The position numbers and the translations under genes were made by a program. This document shows positions 40,115 through 48,698 of a DNA stretch of 64,000 nt, piece after piece. The stretch spans positions 2,666,001 to 2,730,000 of the forward strand of contig NZ_JBDFMH010000001.1 in the NCBI RefSeq assembly GCF_047238125.1, given 5' to 3'. The stretch's first letter is position 1. Each line of letters opens with the position of its first letter. Source of the DNA: JBDFMH01 sp047238125 (GTDB taxonomy: Bacteria; Pseudomonadota; Alphaproteobacteria; Sphingomonadales; Sphingomonadaceae). The notes below the pieces were generated by a model. It had not been told where the DNA came from and did not search any database. It was given only the letters and a program-made list of their open reading frames with translations.

Positions 40115-42193
40115 ATGGCCGCTTCCCGTTCCAAGACCGCACGCCCCCGATCGCGGTGGCGCCTCGCCATCCGGCTGATGCTGTTCGCGATCGTGGCCGG
40201 GATCGCCGCGCTCGCGATCGCTGTCGGCATCTCCTACAGCGTCCTGCCGAATTACGGCGCGCTGCAATCTTCCCCCAACGGCCAGATGGTGCGCGTGCGC
40301 GCGGCCGATGGCACCGTCATCGTCTCGCTCGGGCCGAGCTATGGGCAGTGGATCCGCTACGACCAGATCCCGGCGGTGATGGTCGATGCGATGATCGCGG
40401 TGGAGGACAAGCGCTTCCGCATGCATCCCGGCATCGATCCGATCGGTATCGGCCGATCTGCGTGGCTGGCGTTCGATCGGCGCGGCGAGGGCCGACGCCT
40501 GCAGGGCGCGTCCACCATCACCCAGCAGATCACGCGCAACATCTTCCTGAACAACAGCTATTCGTTCGGCCGCAAGGCGCGTGAGATGATCCTGGCGCTC
40601 GCCATGGAGCTCAAATTCTCGAAGAACGAGATCCTCGAGCTGTATCTGAACCGCGTCTATTTCGGCGGGGGTGCCTATGGCATCGATGCCGCCGCGCGAA
40701 AATTCTTCGGGCATGACGGGCGCACGCTGAGCCTGGCCGAATCCGCGATCATCGCCGGGCTGGTGAAGGCCCCGTCCAACTATTCGCCAACCGCCGATGC
40801 CAAGGCCGCGATCGGCCGGGCAAGCGTCGTGTTGCGGCTGATGCGCGAACAGGGCCGGATCAGCGCCGCACAGGAACAGTCGGCCGATCTCGAAGGCGTC
40901 CAGCTGGCGCCCGAGCCTCGCCAGAACAGCGTGCGTTATTTCACCGATTGGGCATTGGCGCAGCTCGATACGCTGATCGACGAGACGACTGCGCCGATCG
41001 ACGTCTGGACGACGATCGATCCCGCCATGCAGAAGGCGGCCGACGCGGCGATCCGGCAGAACACGCCCGATGGCCTGCAGGGCGCGCTGGTCGCGCTCGA
41101 TCGCGATGGATCGGTGCGCGCCATGGTCGGCGGCAAGGATTATGTGTCGTCGATCTACAACCGCGCCACGCAGGCGGTGCGCCAGCCGGGATCGTCGTTC
41201 AAGCTGTTCGTCTATCTCGCCGCGCTCGAAGCCGGCTGGAAGCCCGATCAGGCGGTGGTCGACGAGCCGATCACGATCAATGGCTGGAGCCCGCGCAACA
41301 GCAGCCGGCGCTATTCGGGCGAGATCGATCTGCGCACCGCCTTCGCCTTCTCGATCAACACGATTGCCGCCAAGATCGGTGCCGATGTCGGCTTCGCGAC
41401 GATCGCGGACATGGCCCGCCGGTTCGGTATCACCACGCCGATCAACACGCTGCCATCGATGGTGCTGGGCACGTCGGACGTGCGGCTGCTGGATATGACG
41501 CGCGCGTTCGCATCGGTCTCGGCCAGGGGTGTCGCGGTCGTGCCCTATGGCATCGTCAAGGTCACCACCGGCGAAGGCGTGCTGCTGTACGAGCACCGAG
41601 TGGATGATTCGCGCGTGCTGGTGGCGCCGTGGGTCGCCGCCGAGATGACCGATCTGCTGCAGACTGCAGTCAACACCGGCACTGCGCGGGCGGCGCAGAT
41701 CGGGCGTCCGGTGGCCGGCAAGACCGGCACCACTTCTTCCAACAAGGATGGCTGGTTCCTGGGCTTTTCCAGCGGCATCACCACCGGGGTCTGGATGGGC
41801 CGCGACGATGCCCGCGCGGTTGGCGGGCTGCAGGGTGGCCGTGCGCCGGCGCAGGCGTTCGCGCAGTTCATGAAGGTCGCGGTCGCCAAGCGCCCCGTTG
41901 AGGAATTCGAGACCGAGGTCACGCTGCCCGAATGGCAGCTCGAACCCGACGAGGAAGCCTATTTCGGCACGCCTGACGACGGATCGGCCATGTATGTCGA
42001 CGAGAATGGCATGGCGGTCGCGCCCGATGCGGGCAGCCCGCGCGAGGCGGCGCCGGCAGAAGAGGATGTCGAGGCGCCGGCCAATCTCGACGAGGGCTGG
42101 CTCGATGGCGTGCTGCGTGGCGACAGCCGCGGTGACGATCGGCGGGAGGAACGCCGCCAGCGCCGCCGCGAGGAAGAGGAAGCGCCGCTCTAG
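40115..42193 (+). CDS. Class A penicillin-binding protein (transglycosylase/transpeptidase)
   Basis: This 692-residue bifunctional peptidoglycan synthase has an N-terminal membrane anchor (about 19-42). The GT51 domain carries AVEDKRFRMHPGIDPI (catalytic Glu97) and GASTITQQITRN. The transpeptidase has SSFK (Ser360-Lys363), SIN (413-415) and KTGT (536-539). The C-terminal tail is acidic and arginine-rich (EERRQRRREEEEAPL). It resembles the PBP1A group. It ends convergently on the SprT-like gene with a 4-base overlap. Confidence 0.93.
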   Translation: MAASRSKTARPRSRWRLAIRLMLFAIVAGIAALAIAVGISYSVLPNYGALQSSPNGQMVRVRAADGTVIVSLGPSYGQWIRYDQIPAVMVDAMIAVEDKRFRMHPGIDPIGIGRSAWLAFDRRGEGRRLQGASTITQQITRNIFLNNSYSFGRKAREMILALAMELKFSKNEILELYLNRVYFGGGAYGIDAAARKFFGHDGRTLSLAESAIIAGLVKAPSNYSPTADAKAAIGRASVVLRLMREQGRISAAQEQSADLEGVQLAPEPRQNSVRYFTDWALAQLDTLIDETTAPIDVWTTIDPAMQKAADAAIRQNTPDGLQGALVALDRDGSVRAMVGGKDYVSSIYNRATQAVRQPGSSFKLFVYLAALEAGWKPDQAVVDEPITINGWSPRNSSRRYSGEIDLRTAFAFSINTIAAKIGADVGFATIADMARRFGITTPINTLPSMVLGTSDVRLLDMTRAFASVSARGVAVVPYGIVKVTTGEGVLLYEHRVDDSRVLVAPWVAAEMTDLLQTAVNTGTARAAQIGRPVAGKTGTTSSNKDGWFLGFSSGITTGVWMGRDDARAVGGLQGGRAPAQAFAQFMKVAVAKRPVEEFETEVTLPEWQLEPDEEAYFGTPDDGSAMYVDENGMAVAPDAGSPREAAPAEEDVEAPANLDEGWLDGVLRGDSRGDDRREERRQRRREEEEAPL

Positions 42194-42924
42194 GCGCGGC
42201 CCCACCAGTGCAGGCTGGCGCCGTGCGCGCGCAGCCAGGCCCGCTCGGCGACAGGATCGCGGCCGAATAGCCGGGCGGCGGCGGCATGGAAGGCGGGCGA
42301 ATGATCCATGTGCAGCCGGTGGGCCACTTCATGCGCCACCGTCGCGCGCCGCACTGCGGCCGGTGCCAGGATCAGCCGCCAGCTGTAGCGGATGTCGCCC
42401 GAAGCGGCGCAGCTGCCCCAGCGGCCGCGCGCATCGCCGATCGTCACAGCGCCGACGACCACCGCTGCATCATCCGCATAAGCACGGGTTTCGGCATCGA
42501 GCAGACTCAGCGCCCGGGCCCGCAGCCAGCGGACGACGCGCATGTTGAGCGCATCGAGCGGGCCGCCCACGATCAGCCGGTCACCGTCAAGTCGCGGTGT
42601 GCGCGGATGGGTGGCGGCCCAGTCGATCGTCGCCTCGCTTCCGCCCAGCGGAAAGCGCGCGTCCGGCGCGAACGGCCGTGCGATCGGCACCCGCGCCAGT
42701 TCCGCCTCGATCCAGTCGCGCTTGGATTCGACCCAGGCGACCGCGGCCCGCAGCCCCGCACGCGGCGGCAGCGTCAGCCGCACCTGCCCATCGCGCGGAT
42801 CGATCACCAGCCGCATCGTGCGGGCATTGGCGATCCTCCGGATCACGATCGGCTCCGGCGTTCCATCGCGCGTGAACAGCGGCAGGCTCTGCGCAGCCGG
42901 CGGCCGTGCGCGAAACCCGATCAC
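42190..42924 (-). CDS. SprT/YgjP-like zinc metalloprotease
   Basis: This 244-residue protein ends with the metalloprotease core VAHEVAHRLHMDHSPAFH (HExxH at 198-202), preceded by GDARGRWGSCAASGDIRYSWRL. This is the YgjP/M48-like (DUF45) layout. Its targets are unknown. The N-terminal half is a beta-rich domain (RRIANARTMRLVIDPRDGQVRL). The gene is coupled to the cysteine-cluster gene upstream (ATGA) and overlaps the convergent PBP gene by 4 bases. Confidence 0.88.
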   Translation of the reverse strand: MIGFRARPPAAQSLPLFTRDGTPEPIVIRRIANARTMRLVIDPRDGQVRLTLPPRAGLRAAVAWVESKRDWIEAELARVPIARPFAPDARFPLGGSEATIDWAATHPRTPRLDGDRLIVGGPLDALNMRVVRWLRARALSLLDAETRAYADDAAVVVGAVTIGDARGRWGSCAASGDIRYSWRLILAPAAVRRATVAHEVAHRLHMDHSPAFHAAAARLFGRDPVAERAWLRAHGASLHWWGRA

Positions 42925-43361
42925 AGTGCGCGCTCGACCACATGATGCTCGAGTTCACCGGCTTCGAGTTCGGAGACCGTCCATCCGCGCACCGAGACGC
43001 CGGCAGCATGCACCGCTTCCCGATCGCCACAGATCAGATGATGCCAGTCGTACAGCGGCTCGCCATCGCGGATCAGCTTGTAGGCGCAGGTCGATGGCAG
43101 CCAGTCGAGCGCGTCCAGCTTGGCCGGTGTCAGCCGCACGCATTCGGGCACATAGGCGTGGCGGTTGCGATAGTCGCTGCATTGGCCGCTGCGTCGGTCG
43201 AGCAGCTTGCAGGCGACGTTGGTCGGCAGCAGCTCTCCCGTATCCTCGTCCTCCAGCTTGTGCAGGCAGCATTTGCCGCAGCCGTCGCACAGCGATTCCC
43301 ATTGGGCGCGCGTCATCTTCTGCAGCGGCACGGTTTCCCAGAACCGATCGGGGGCGATCAC
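42921..43361 (-). CDS. YcgN-family cysteine cluster protein
   Basis: This 146-residue protein has CDGCGKCCLHKLEDE followed by further Cys residues in VACKLLD, GQCSDY and PECV, and the closing LPSTCAYKLIRDGEPLYDWHHLICG. This matches the YcgN/UPF0260 family, probably a zinc or iron-sulfur binding protein of unknown role. Two GTG starts are possible (43361, 43370); the first gives a GTGA overlap with the SCO1 stop. It overlaps the SprT-like gene by 4 bases. Confidence 0.88.
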   Translation of the reverse strand: MIAPDRFWETVPLQKMTRAQWESLCDGCGKCCLHKLEDEDTGELLPTNVACKLLDRRSGQCSDYRNRHAYVPECVRLTPAKLDALDWLPSTCAYKLIRDGEPLYDWHHLICGDREAVHAAGVSVRGWTVSELEAGELEHHVVERAL

Positions 43362-43942
43362 GCGATCCACTTCGCGAGCTCGGCTTCGATCTCCTGCGCC
43401 GTGCCGTCCTGCGGAATCAGTGCGATCGGCTCGCCCTTCGGCCCGAACAACATCGCCTGCCGGCTGTGATCGACCAGATAGGCGGCCCCCGGGGTGGCGG
43501 GCGGCTGTGCCTGATAGATGATCGCATAACGCTTCGCGACCGCGGCGATCTCCGTCTCCGGCCCGGTCAGCCCGATCAGCTTGGGGTGGAACGCAGTCAC
43601 GAACTGTTTGATAACCGGCACCGTATCGCGTTTGGGATCGACGGTGACGAAGATCGGCGCCAGCTTGGCGGCCTTCGCAGGATCGCTCTTTTCCAGCAGC
43701 GCATAGCCTTGCATCAGCTTCTGCATATCGACCGGGCACACATCGGGGCAGAAAGTATAGCCGAAATACATCAGCCGATACTGGCCGGCGAACATGCTGT
43801 CCGTCCGCATCCGCCCGTCCTGGTCGGTCAGCGTGAACGGTCCGCCGATACGCGCGCCGGCCAGCGGCGGTTCGGCCGCGGGTTGCGATTGGCAGGCCGG
43901 CAGCGCGAGCGCCAGCAGCAACGGCAGGATGGCTTTGTTCAT
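43358..43942 (-). CDS. SCO1/SenC family copper chaperone lipoprotein
   Basis: This 194-residue thioredoxin-fold protein has a lipoprotein signal (ALPAC, Cys17), the copper-binding CPDVC (Cys65, Cys69) and His159 in LVDHS, the three ligands of Sco. It delivers copper to the CuA site of cytochrome oxidase at the membrane. An ATG 5 codons upstream is possible, but the signal peptide reads best from this ATG. It heads a leftward three-gene unit with the cysteine-cluster and protease genes. Confidence 0.92.
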   Translation of the reverse strand: MNKAILPLLLALALPACQSQPAAEPPLAGARIGGPFTLTDQDGRMRTDSMFAGQYRLMYFGYTFCPDVCPVDMQKLMQGYALLEKSDPAKAAKLAPIFVTVDPKRDTVPVIKQFVTAFHPKLIGLTGPETEIAAVAKRYAIIYQAQPPATPGAAYLVDHSRQAMLFGPKGEPIALIPQDGTAQEIEAELAKWIA

Positions 43943-43975
43943 GGTGCTGCCAGCCATGCTTTGCTAGCACGCGCC

Positions 43976-44617
43976 ATGCAAGCAATTGACGGGACGATCG
44001 CTGTGGTGCGCACGAAGTGGGTAAAGGCCGGTGGTGCGATGCTGGCGGCGTTGGTGATGGGTTTGGCATCCACGCCTGCCGCGGCGCAATTCTCGGACAG
44101 CTATAATTTCCTGAAGGCCGTGCGCGACGGCGACGGCACCAAGGTGACCGACCTGCTGAACAAGCCGGGTAGCACGATCGTCAATACCCGCGATCAGAGC
44201 ACCGGTGATGCCGCGATCCACATCGTCACGCGCCGCCGCGATACGACCTGGCTCAATTTCCTGCTGTCGCGCGGCGCGCGTGCCGATGCCCGTGACGAAG
44301 CGGGCAACACGCCGCTGATGCTGGCGGCGCAGCTCGGCTTCGTCGAGGGCGCGGAAGCGCTGATCCGTCGGCGCGGCGGGATCAATCTCGCCAATAATGC
44401 CGGGGAGACGCCGCTGATCGCCGCCGTGCAGCGGCGCGACATTGGCATGGTACGGCTGCTGCTGACCAACGGGGCGAATGCCGCGCAGACGGACCGGATC
44501 GCCGGCAAGTCCGCGCGCGACTATGCGGCGGAAGATCGCCGTTCGGCCGCGATCCTGAAAATGATCGACGACACTAAGGCAAAGCCCGCCGCGGGCCCTG
44601 CCGGCCCCACCCTCTGA
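43976..44617 (+). CDS. Ankyrin-repeat periplasmic protein
   Basis: This 213-residue protein has an N-terminal signal sequence ending in TPAAAQF. At least three ankyrin repeats follow: DEAGNTPLMLAAQLGFVEGA, NNAGETPLIAAVQRRDIGMV and a partial first unit TGDAAIHIVTRRRDTTWL. Ankyrin repeats bind proteins; the partner is unknown. The signal peptide points to the periplasm. The ATG at 43976 gives a long n-region; a start further inside the leader is possible. It diverges from SCO1 with 33 bases between starts. Confidence 0.84.
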   Translation: MQAIDGTIAVVRTKWVKAGGAMLAALVMGLASTPAAAQFSDSYNFLKAVRDGDGTKVTDLLNKPGSTIVNTRDQSTGDAAIHIVTRRRDTTWLNFLLSRGARADARDEAGNTPLMLAAQLGFVEGAEALIRRRGGINLANNAGETPLIAAVQRRDIGMVRLLLTNGANAAQTDRIAGKSARDYAAEDRRSAAILKMIDDTKAKPAAGPAGPTL

Positions 44618-44634
44618 TTCCGGTCAAGGGGGGG

Positions 44635-45885
44635 ATGACCGGGACGAATGTGCCGAGCCGCGGCTATCGCGGCGTGGTGCTGGCCATGCTGTTGCTGGTC
44701 TACACCTTTAACTTCGTCGACCGGCAGATCCTCGGGATCCTGGCGACATCGATCCAGGATGATCTAAAAATCAGCGATACGCGGATGGGGCTGCTGGGCG
44801 GCCTCGCCTTCGCGCTGCTCTATTCCACGCTCGCGATCCCGCTGGCGTGGATCGCGGATCGCACCAGCCGATCCTGGGTGATCACGCTGTCGCTGGGCGT
44901 GTGGAGCGGTTTCACCGCGCTCTGCGGACTTGCGACCGGCTTCTGGAGCCTGTTCCTGGCACGGCTCGGCGTCGGGGTCGGCGAAGCGGGCGGGGTCGCG
45001 CCCTCCTATGCGCTGATCGCGGACTATTTTCCTCAGGCAAGCCGCGCGCGGGCGCTGTCGATCTATTCGCTCGGCATCCCGCTCGGCTCTGCGCTCGGCG
45101 TGCTGTTCGGCGGCTATATCGCGGCAACAGTGGATTGGCGCGCGGCGTTCATCACAGTCGGCCTGGCCGGGGTCGCGATCGCACCGATCTTCCGGCTGGT
45201 GGTGCGGGAACCGGTACGCCAGATCGCCGCTGCAGATCAGGCGCCGATCGAACGCGTCTTCCCGATCCTCGCGGCCAAGCGCAGCTTCTGGCTGCTGGCG
45301 ATGGGCGCGGCCTGCTCGTCGACGCTGGGCTATGGCCTCGCTTTCTGGCTACCCTCGCTGATGCGGCGCAGCTTCGGCCTCGATCTCGTGGAAACCAGCT
45401 ATTTCTACGGCGCGATCCTGCTTTTGGGCGGGGTCGCCGGCGTGCTGGCGGGCGGCGTACTCGGCGATCGGCTCGGGCGCAGCGACAAGGCCAATTATGC
45501 GCGCGTGCCGGCTGTCGCCTTCGTGATCGCGGTGCCACTGTTCGCCGCGGGGATCCTGTCAAGCACGGTCACGTCAGCTTTCCTGCTGTTCCTGCTGCCG
45601 CAGGCGCTGGCCTATATCTGGCTTGGTCCGGTGATCGGCGCGGTGCAGCATCTGGTGCCCGCCCATATGCGTGCCACCGCATCCGCCAGTTTCCTGCTGA
45701 TCAACAATCTGATCGGGCTGGGCGGGGGCACGCTGTTCCTGGGCCTGTTGTCGGACAAGCTGACCGCGCGGCTGGGAGACGAGGCGCTTCGCTACGCGAT
45801 GCTGATCGGGCTCGGCTTCTACCTGCTGGCCGCGCTACTGATGGCGCTGGCGGCCAAGCATCTGCGCACCGACTGGGTGGATTGA
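44635..45885 (+). CDS. MFS transporter, spinster-like
   Basis: This 416-residue transporter has about 12 membrane helices. Helix 1, YTFNFVDRQILGILATSIQDDL, is the family signature of the spinster/sugar-phosphate-like MFS group common in sphingomonads. The loop 2-3 motif WIADRTSRSW is close to the MFS A motif. The substrate is unknown. The start lies 17 bases after the ankyrin gene and follows GGGGGG, so the two may be co-transcribed. Confidence 0.88.
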   Translation: MTGTNVPSRGYRGVVLAMLLLVYTFNFVDRQILGILATSIQDDLKISDTRMGLLGGLAFALLYSTLAIPLAWIADRTSRSWVITLSLGVWSGFTALCGLATGFWSLFLARLGVGVGEAGGVAPSYALIADYFPQASRARALSIYSLGIPLGSALGVLFGGYIAATVDWRAAFITVGLAGVAIAPIFRLVVREPVRQIAAADQAPIERVFPILAAKRSFWLLAMGAACSSTLGYGLAFWLPSLMRRSFGLDLVETSYFYGAILLLGGVAGVLAGGVLGDRLGRSDKANYARVPAVAFVIAVPLFAAGILSSTVTSAFLLFLLPQALAYIWLGPVIGAVQHLVPAHMRATASASFLLINNLIGLGGGTLFLGLLSDKLTARLGDEALRYAMLIGLGFYLLAALLMALAAKHLRTDWVD

Positions 45886-45898
45886 TCGGCGCGGCGGA

Positions 45899-46966
45899 TC
45901 AGCCGGTCAGCCGCGTCACATGCCCCATCTTGCGGCCGGGCCGCGGATCGGATTTGCCGTAGAGATGCAGACGCGCCTGTGGATCGGCCAGGATCGCCGG
46001 CCAGTCGGCTGCTTCGTCACCGATCAGGTTGCGCATTTCGACGCGCGGCGCGCGCAGCGCGGTGCTGCCAAGCGGCAGGCCGCAGATCGCACGGATATGG
46101 TTTTCGAATTGCGACGTGATCGCGCCTTCGATCGTCCAGTGGCCGCTATTGTGCACGCGCGGCGCCATCTCGTTGAACACCGGCCCGTCGCGCCCGGCGA
46201 AATATTCGAGCGTCAGCACGCCGACATGGCCCAGCGCATCTGCCACGCGCCGCGCCAGTGCCACCGCGCCGTCGCGTTGCTCGGCGATCAGCCCTGTCGC
46301 CGGGACCGTGGATGTCGACAGGATGCCGCCCGAATGGACATTGTCGGGCACGTCCCACGCAGTGAATTCGCCCGCTTCGGTACGGCAGCCGATCACCGAA
46401 TATTCCTGTGCGAAATCGACATGGCCTTCGAGGATGGCAGGCTGGCCGCCGATCGCGGTCCACGCGGCATCGGCATCCTCGGGCGTCGTGATCCGCGCCT
46501 GGCCCTTGCCGTCATAGCCGAAGCGCCGCGTCTTCAGGATGGCGGGGGTGCCGACCGCCGCCAGCGCGCGGGTGAGATCGGCGCGGTCCGCGACCGGCGC
46601 CCATGGCGCGGTCTTCAGGCCGAGCCCTGCCACGAACCTCTTCTCGGCCAACCGATCCTGCGCCACTTCCAGCGATCGCGGTGACGGATGCACGGCGACG
46701 CGCTTGGCCAGCGTGCGCACGGTATCGGCCGCGATATTCTCGAACTCGTAGGTGACGATCGAAACCTTGGCGGCGAACGCCGCCAGCGCGCGCTCATCGT
46801 CATAGGCGGCGCGCGTCCACGCTGCGCTCACCTCGGTCGCGGGACCGCTCGCCTCGGGCGCATAGACATGGCAGCGATAGCCCAGCTGCGCGGCGGCGAT
46901 CGCCAGCATCCGGCCCAGCTGGCCGCCGCCCAATATGCCGATCGTGGCGCCGGGGGCGATCGTCAT
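45899..46966 (-). CDS. purK: N5-carboxyaminoimidazole ribonucleotide synthase
   Basis: This 355-residue ATP-grasp enzyme has IGILGGGQLGRMLAIAAAQLG at the N-terminus, VTYEFENI, KTRRFGYDGKGQ and FNEMAPRVHNSGHWT. It converts AIR to N5-CAIR with ATP and bicarbonate in purine synthesis. It follows purE by 8 bases, the usual purEK pair. It converges on the MFS gene with a 13-base gap. Confidence 0.96.
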   Translation of the reverse strand: MTIAPGATIGILGGGQLGRMLAIAAAQLGYRCHVYAPEASGPATEVSAAWTRAAYDDERALAAFAAKVSIVTYEFENIAADTVRTLAKRVAVHPSPRSLEVAQDRLAEKRFVAGLGLKTAPWAPVADRADLTRALAAVGTPAILKTRRFGYDGKGQARITTPEDADAAWTAIGGQPAILEGHVDFAQEYSVIGCRTEAGEFTAWDVPDNVHSGGILSTSTVPATGLIAEQRDGAVALARRVADALGHVGVLTLEYFAGRDGPVFNEMAPRVHNSGHWTIEGAITSQFENHIRAICGLPLGSTALRAPRVEMRNLIGDEAADWPAILADPQARLHLYGKSDPRPGRKMGHVTRLTG

Positions 46967-46973
46967 CGCCGGA

Positions 46974-47462
46974 TCATTCGGGATCGACGGGCACGTCGGC
47001 CGTCTGGCGATCGCGCCATGCCTGCAGCCGCGCGGCTAGCGCGGGATCGGACAGCGCCAGGATAGATGCCGCCATCAGCCCCGCGTTGATGGCGCCGGCC
47101 TTGCCGATGGCCAGCGTGCCGACCGGTACGCCGCCCGGCATCTGCACGATCGACAACAGGCTATCCATGCCCTTCAGCGCATGGCTTTCGACCGGTACGC
47201 CCAGCACCGGCAGCCAGGTCATCGATGCGGCCATGCCCGGCAGATGCGCAGCGCCGCCCGCCCCGGCCACGATCACGCGGATCCCGCGATCCGCTGCGCT
47301 GCCGGCATAGTCGAACAGCCGCTTCGGGGTCCGGTGGGCGGAGATGACCAGCGCCTCGTGCGGCACGCCCAGCGCATCCAGCGTCTCGGCGGCATGAGCC
47401 ATCGTCGCCCAATCCGATCGGCTGCCCATGATGATGCCGACCCGCGGCTGTTCCCCCGTCAT
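46974..47462 (-). CDS. purE: N5-carboxyaminoimidazole ribonucleotide mutase
   Basis: This 162-residue class I PurE has GSRSDW, ISAHRTPKRLFDYA and VAGAGGAAHLPGM, all active-site motifs. It shifts the carboxylate from N5 to C4 of CAIR. The ATG at 47462 is preferred over a TTG two codons upstream. AGGA lies 7 bases upstream, but a TAGGAC -10 element at the same place would put transcription start on the ATG, so SD-led or leaderless initiation are both possible. Confidence 0.95.
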   Translation of the reverse strand: MTGEQPRVGIIMGSRSDWATMAHAAETLDALGVPHEALVISAHRTPKRLFDYAGSAADRGIRVIVAGAGGAAHLPGMAASMTWLPVLGVPVESHALKGMDSLLSIVQMPGGVPVGTLAIGKAGAINAGLMAASILALSDPALAARLQAWRDRQTADVPVDPE

Positions 47463-47468
47463 CGCCAA

Positions 47469-47497
47469 GTCCTACGAAGATGATCGCGGCGAATCAC
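47469..47497 (-). promoter_or_regulatory. Possible promoter of purEK
   Basis: On the minus strand, GTGATT (47497-47492), 17 bases, TAGGAC (47474-47469). The expected start is at 47462, the A of the purE ATG. The -35 is weak. Confidence 0.35.
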
Positions 47498-47516
47498 GCG
47501 AATATTGCGCTGCCGG

Positions 47517-48203
47517 TCAGCGTTCCGACAGATAATAACGGTCATGCGCGGCCAGATCGTCGCCCAGCTCGTACACGATCGGCTGGCCGGTCGGGATTTC
47601 CAGGCTGGCGATATCGGCATCGGCGATACCCGACAAATGCTTGACCAGCGCACGCAGCGAATTGCCATGGGCCGAGATCAGCACGCGCTTGCCGGCCTTC
47701 AGCTCGGGCGCGATCCGTGCTTCCCAATAGGGCAGCACGCGCGCGATCGTGTCCTTCAAGCTCTCGGTCTGCGGGATCGCGATGCCGGCATAGCGGCGGT
47801 CATTGGCGAGATCCCACTTGCCGTCGGCTTCAGGCAGCGGTGGCGGGATATCGAACGAGCGGCGCCAAATTTTCACCTGATCGTCGCCGTGCAGCGCCGC
47901 CGTCTCGGCCTTGTCGAGCCCGGTCAGCCCGCCATAATGCCGCTCGTTCAGCCGCCAGTCCTTCTCGGTCGGCAGCCACAGCCGGCCCATCGCCTCCAGC
48001 GCCAGGTTCAGGGTCTTGATCGCGCGGGTCTGGAAGCTGGTGAAGGTCAGGTCGAAGTCCAGGCCTTTCGCCGCCATCAGTCCGCCTGCGGCCTTCGCCT
48101 CGGCCACGCCTTGATCGGTCAGATCGACATCCCACCAGCCCGTGAAGCGATTTTCGAGGTTCCAGGCCGATTGGCCGTGGCGGATCAGGACAAGGGTGGG
48201 CAT
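47517..48203 (-). CDS. gpmA: 2,3-bisphosphoglycerate-dependent phosphoglycerate mutase
   Basis: This 228-residue enzyme has LVLIRHGQSAWN with the phosphorylated His9, ERHYGGLTGLDKAET, and SAHGNSLRALV with the second His. It interconverts 3- and 2-phosphoglycerate. It stands alone, with 54 bases to purE and 36 bases to the acetyltransferase gene. Confidence 0.96.
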   Translation of the reverse strand: MPTLVLIRHGQSAWNLENRFTGWWDVDLTDQGVAEAKAAGGLMAAKGLDFDLTFTSFQTRAIKTLNLALEAMGRLWLPTEKDWRLNERHYGGLTGLDKAETAALHGDDQVKIWRRSFDIPPPLPEADGKWDLANDRRYAGIAIPQTESLKDTIARVLPYWEARIAPELKAGKRVLISAHGNSLRALVKHLSGIADADIASLEIPTGQPIVYELGDDLAAHDRYYLSER

Positions 48204-48239
48204 TCGGCACTCCGCATGGTGGATCGCCCGCCGGCTAGC

Positions 48240-48698
48240 TCAAACCGCGCGTGACAGGAAGCGGCTGAACGGATCGGGGCGATAATCGGCGAACGGCGGA
48301 CAGGGCGTGAAGCCGAACCGCGCGTAGAGCGCGGCGGCAGGCTCGAACAGCGGGCCAGATCCGGTTTCCAGGCTGAGCCGTTCGATCCCGGCTGCGCGCG
48401 CCGATACGATCAGATGATCAAGCAGAGCCGCGCCTACGCCCCGTCGCAGCGCCGCGGGCGCAGTCCGCATCGACTTGATCTCGCCATGATCAGGAGCCAG
48501 CTGCTTCAGCGCCGCACAGCCAAGCAAGGTCTCCGCATCCCATGCCGTCCAGAATGTCACATCGGCCGCGCGCAGCCGATGGACGTCGAACACATGGCAG
48601 CTTTCCTTCGGCGATCCCGCCTGCATCTCGGCCTGGTGATGACGCAACAGATCGATCACGTCCGCGCCGGTCAGGTCGTCGGCGCGAATCGTGATCAT
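48240..48698 (-). CDS. GNAT family N-acetyltransferase
   Basis: This 152-residue protein has the GNAT acetyl-CoA loop RRGVGAALLDHLI preceded by EIKSMRTAPAAL, and ALYARFGFTPCPPFADY near the C-terminus, as in PhnO/YafP-like acetyltransferases. The substrate is unknown. The ATG at 48698 was chosen because it overlaps the carboxypeptidase stop (ATGA). It is the last gene of a leftward unit with the DUF4136 lipoprotein and M14 carboxypeptidase genes. Confidence 0.88.
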   Translation of the reverse strand: MITIRADDLTGADVIDLLRHHQAEMQAGSPKESCHVFDVHRLRAADVTFWTAWDAETLLGCAALKQLAPDHGEIKSMRTAPAALRRGVGAALLDHLIVSARAAGIERLSLETGSGPLFEPAAALYARFGFTPCPPFADYRPDPFSRFLSRAV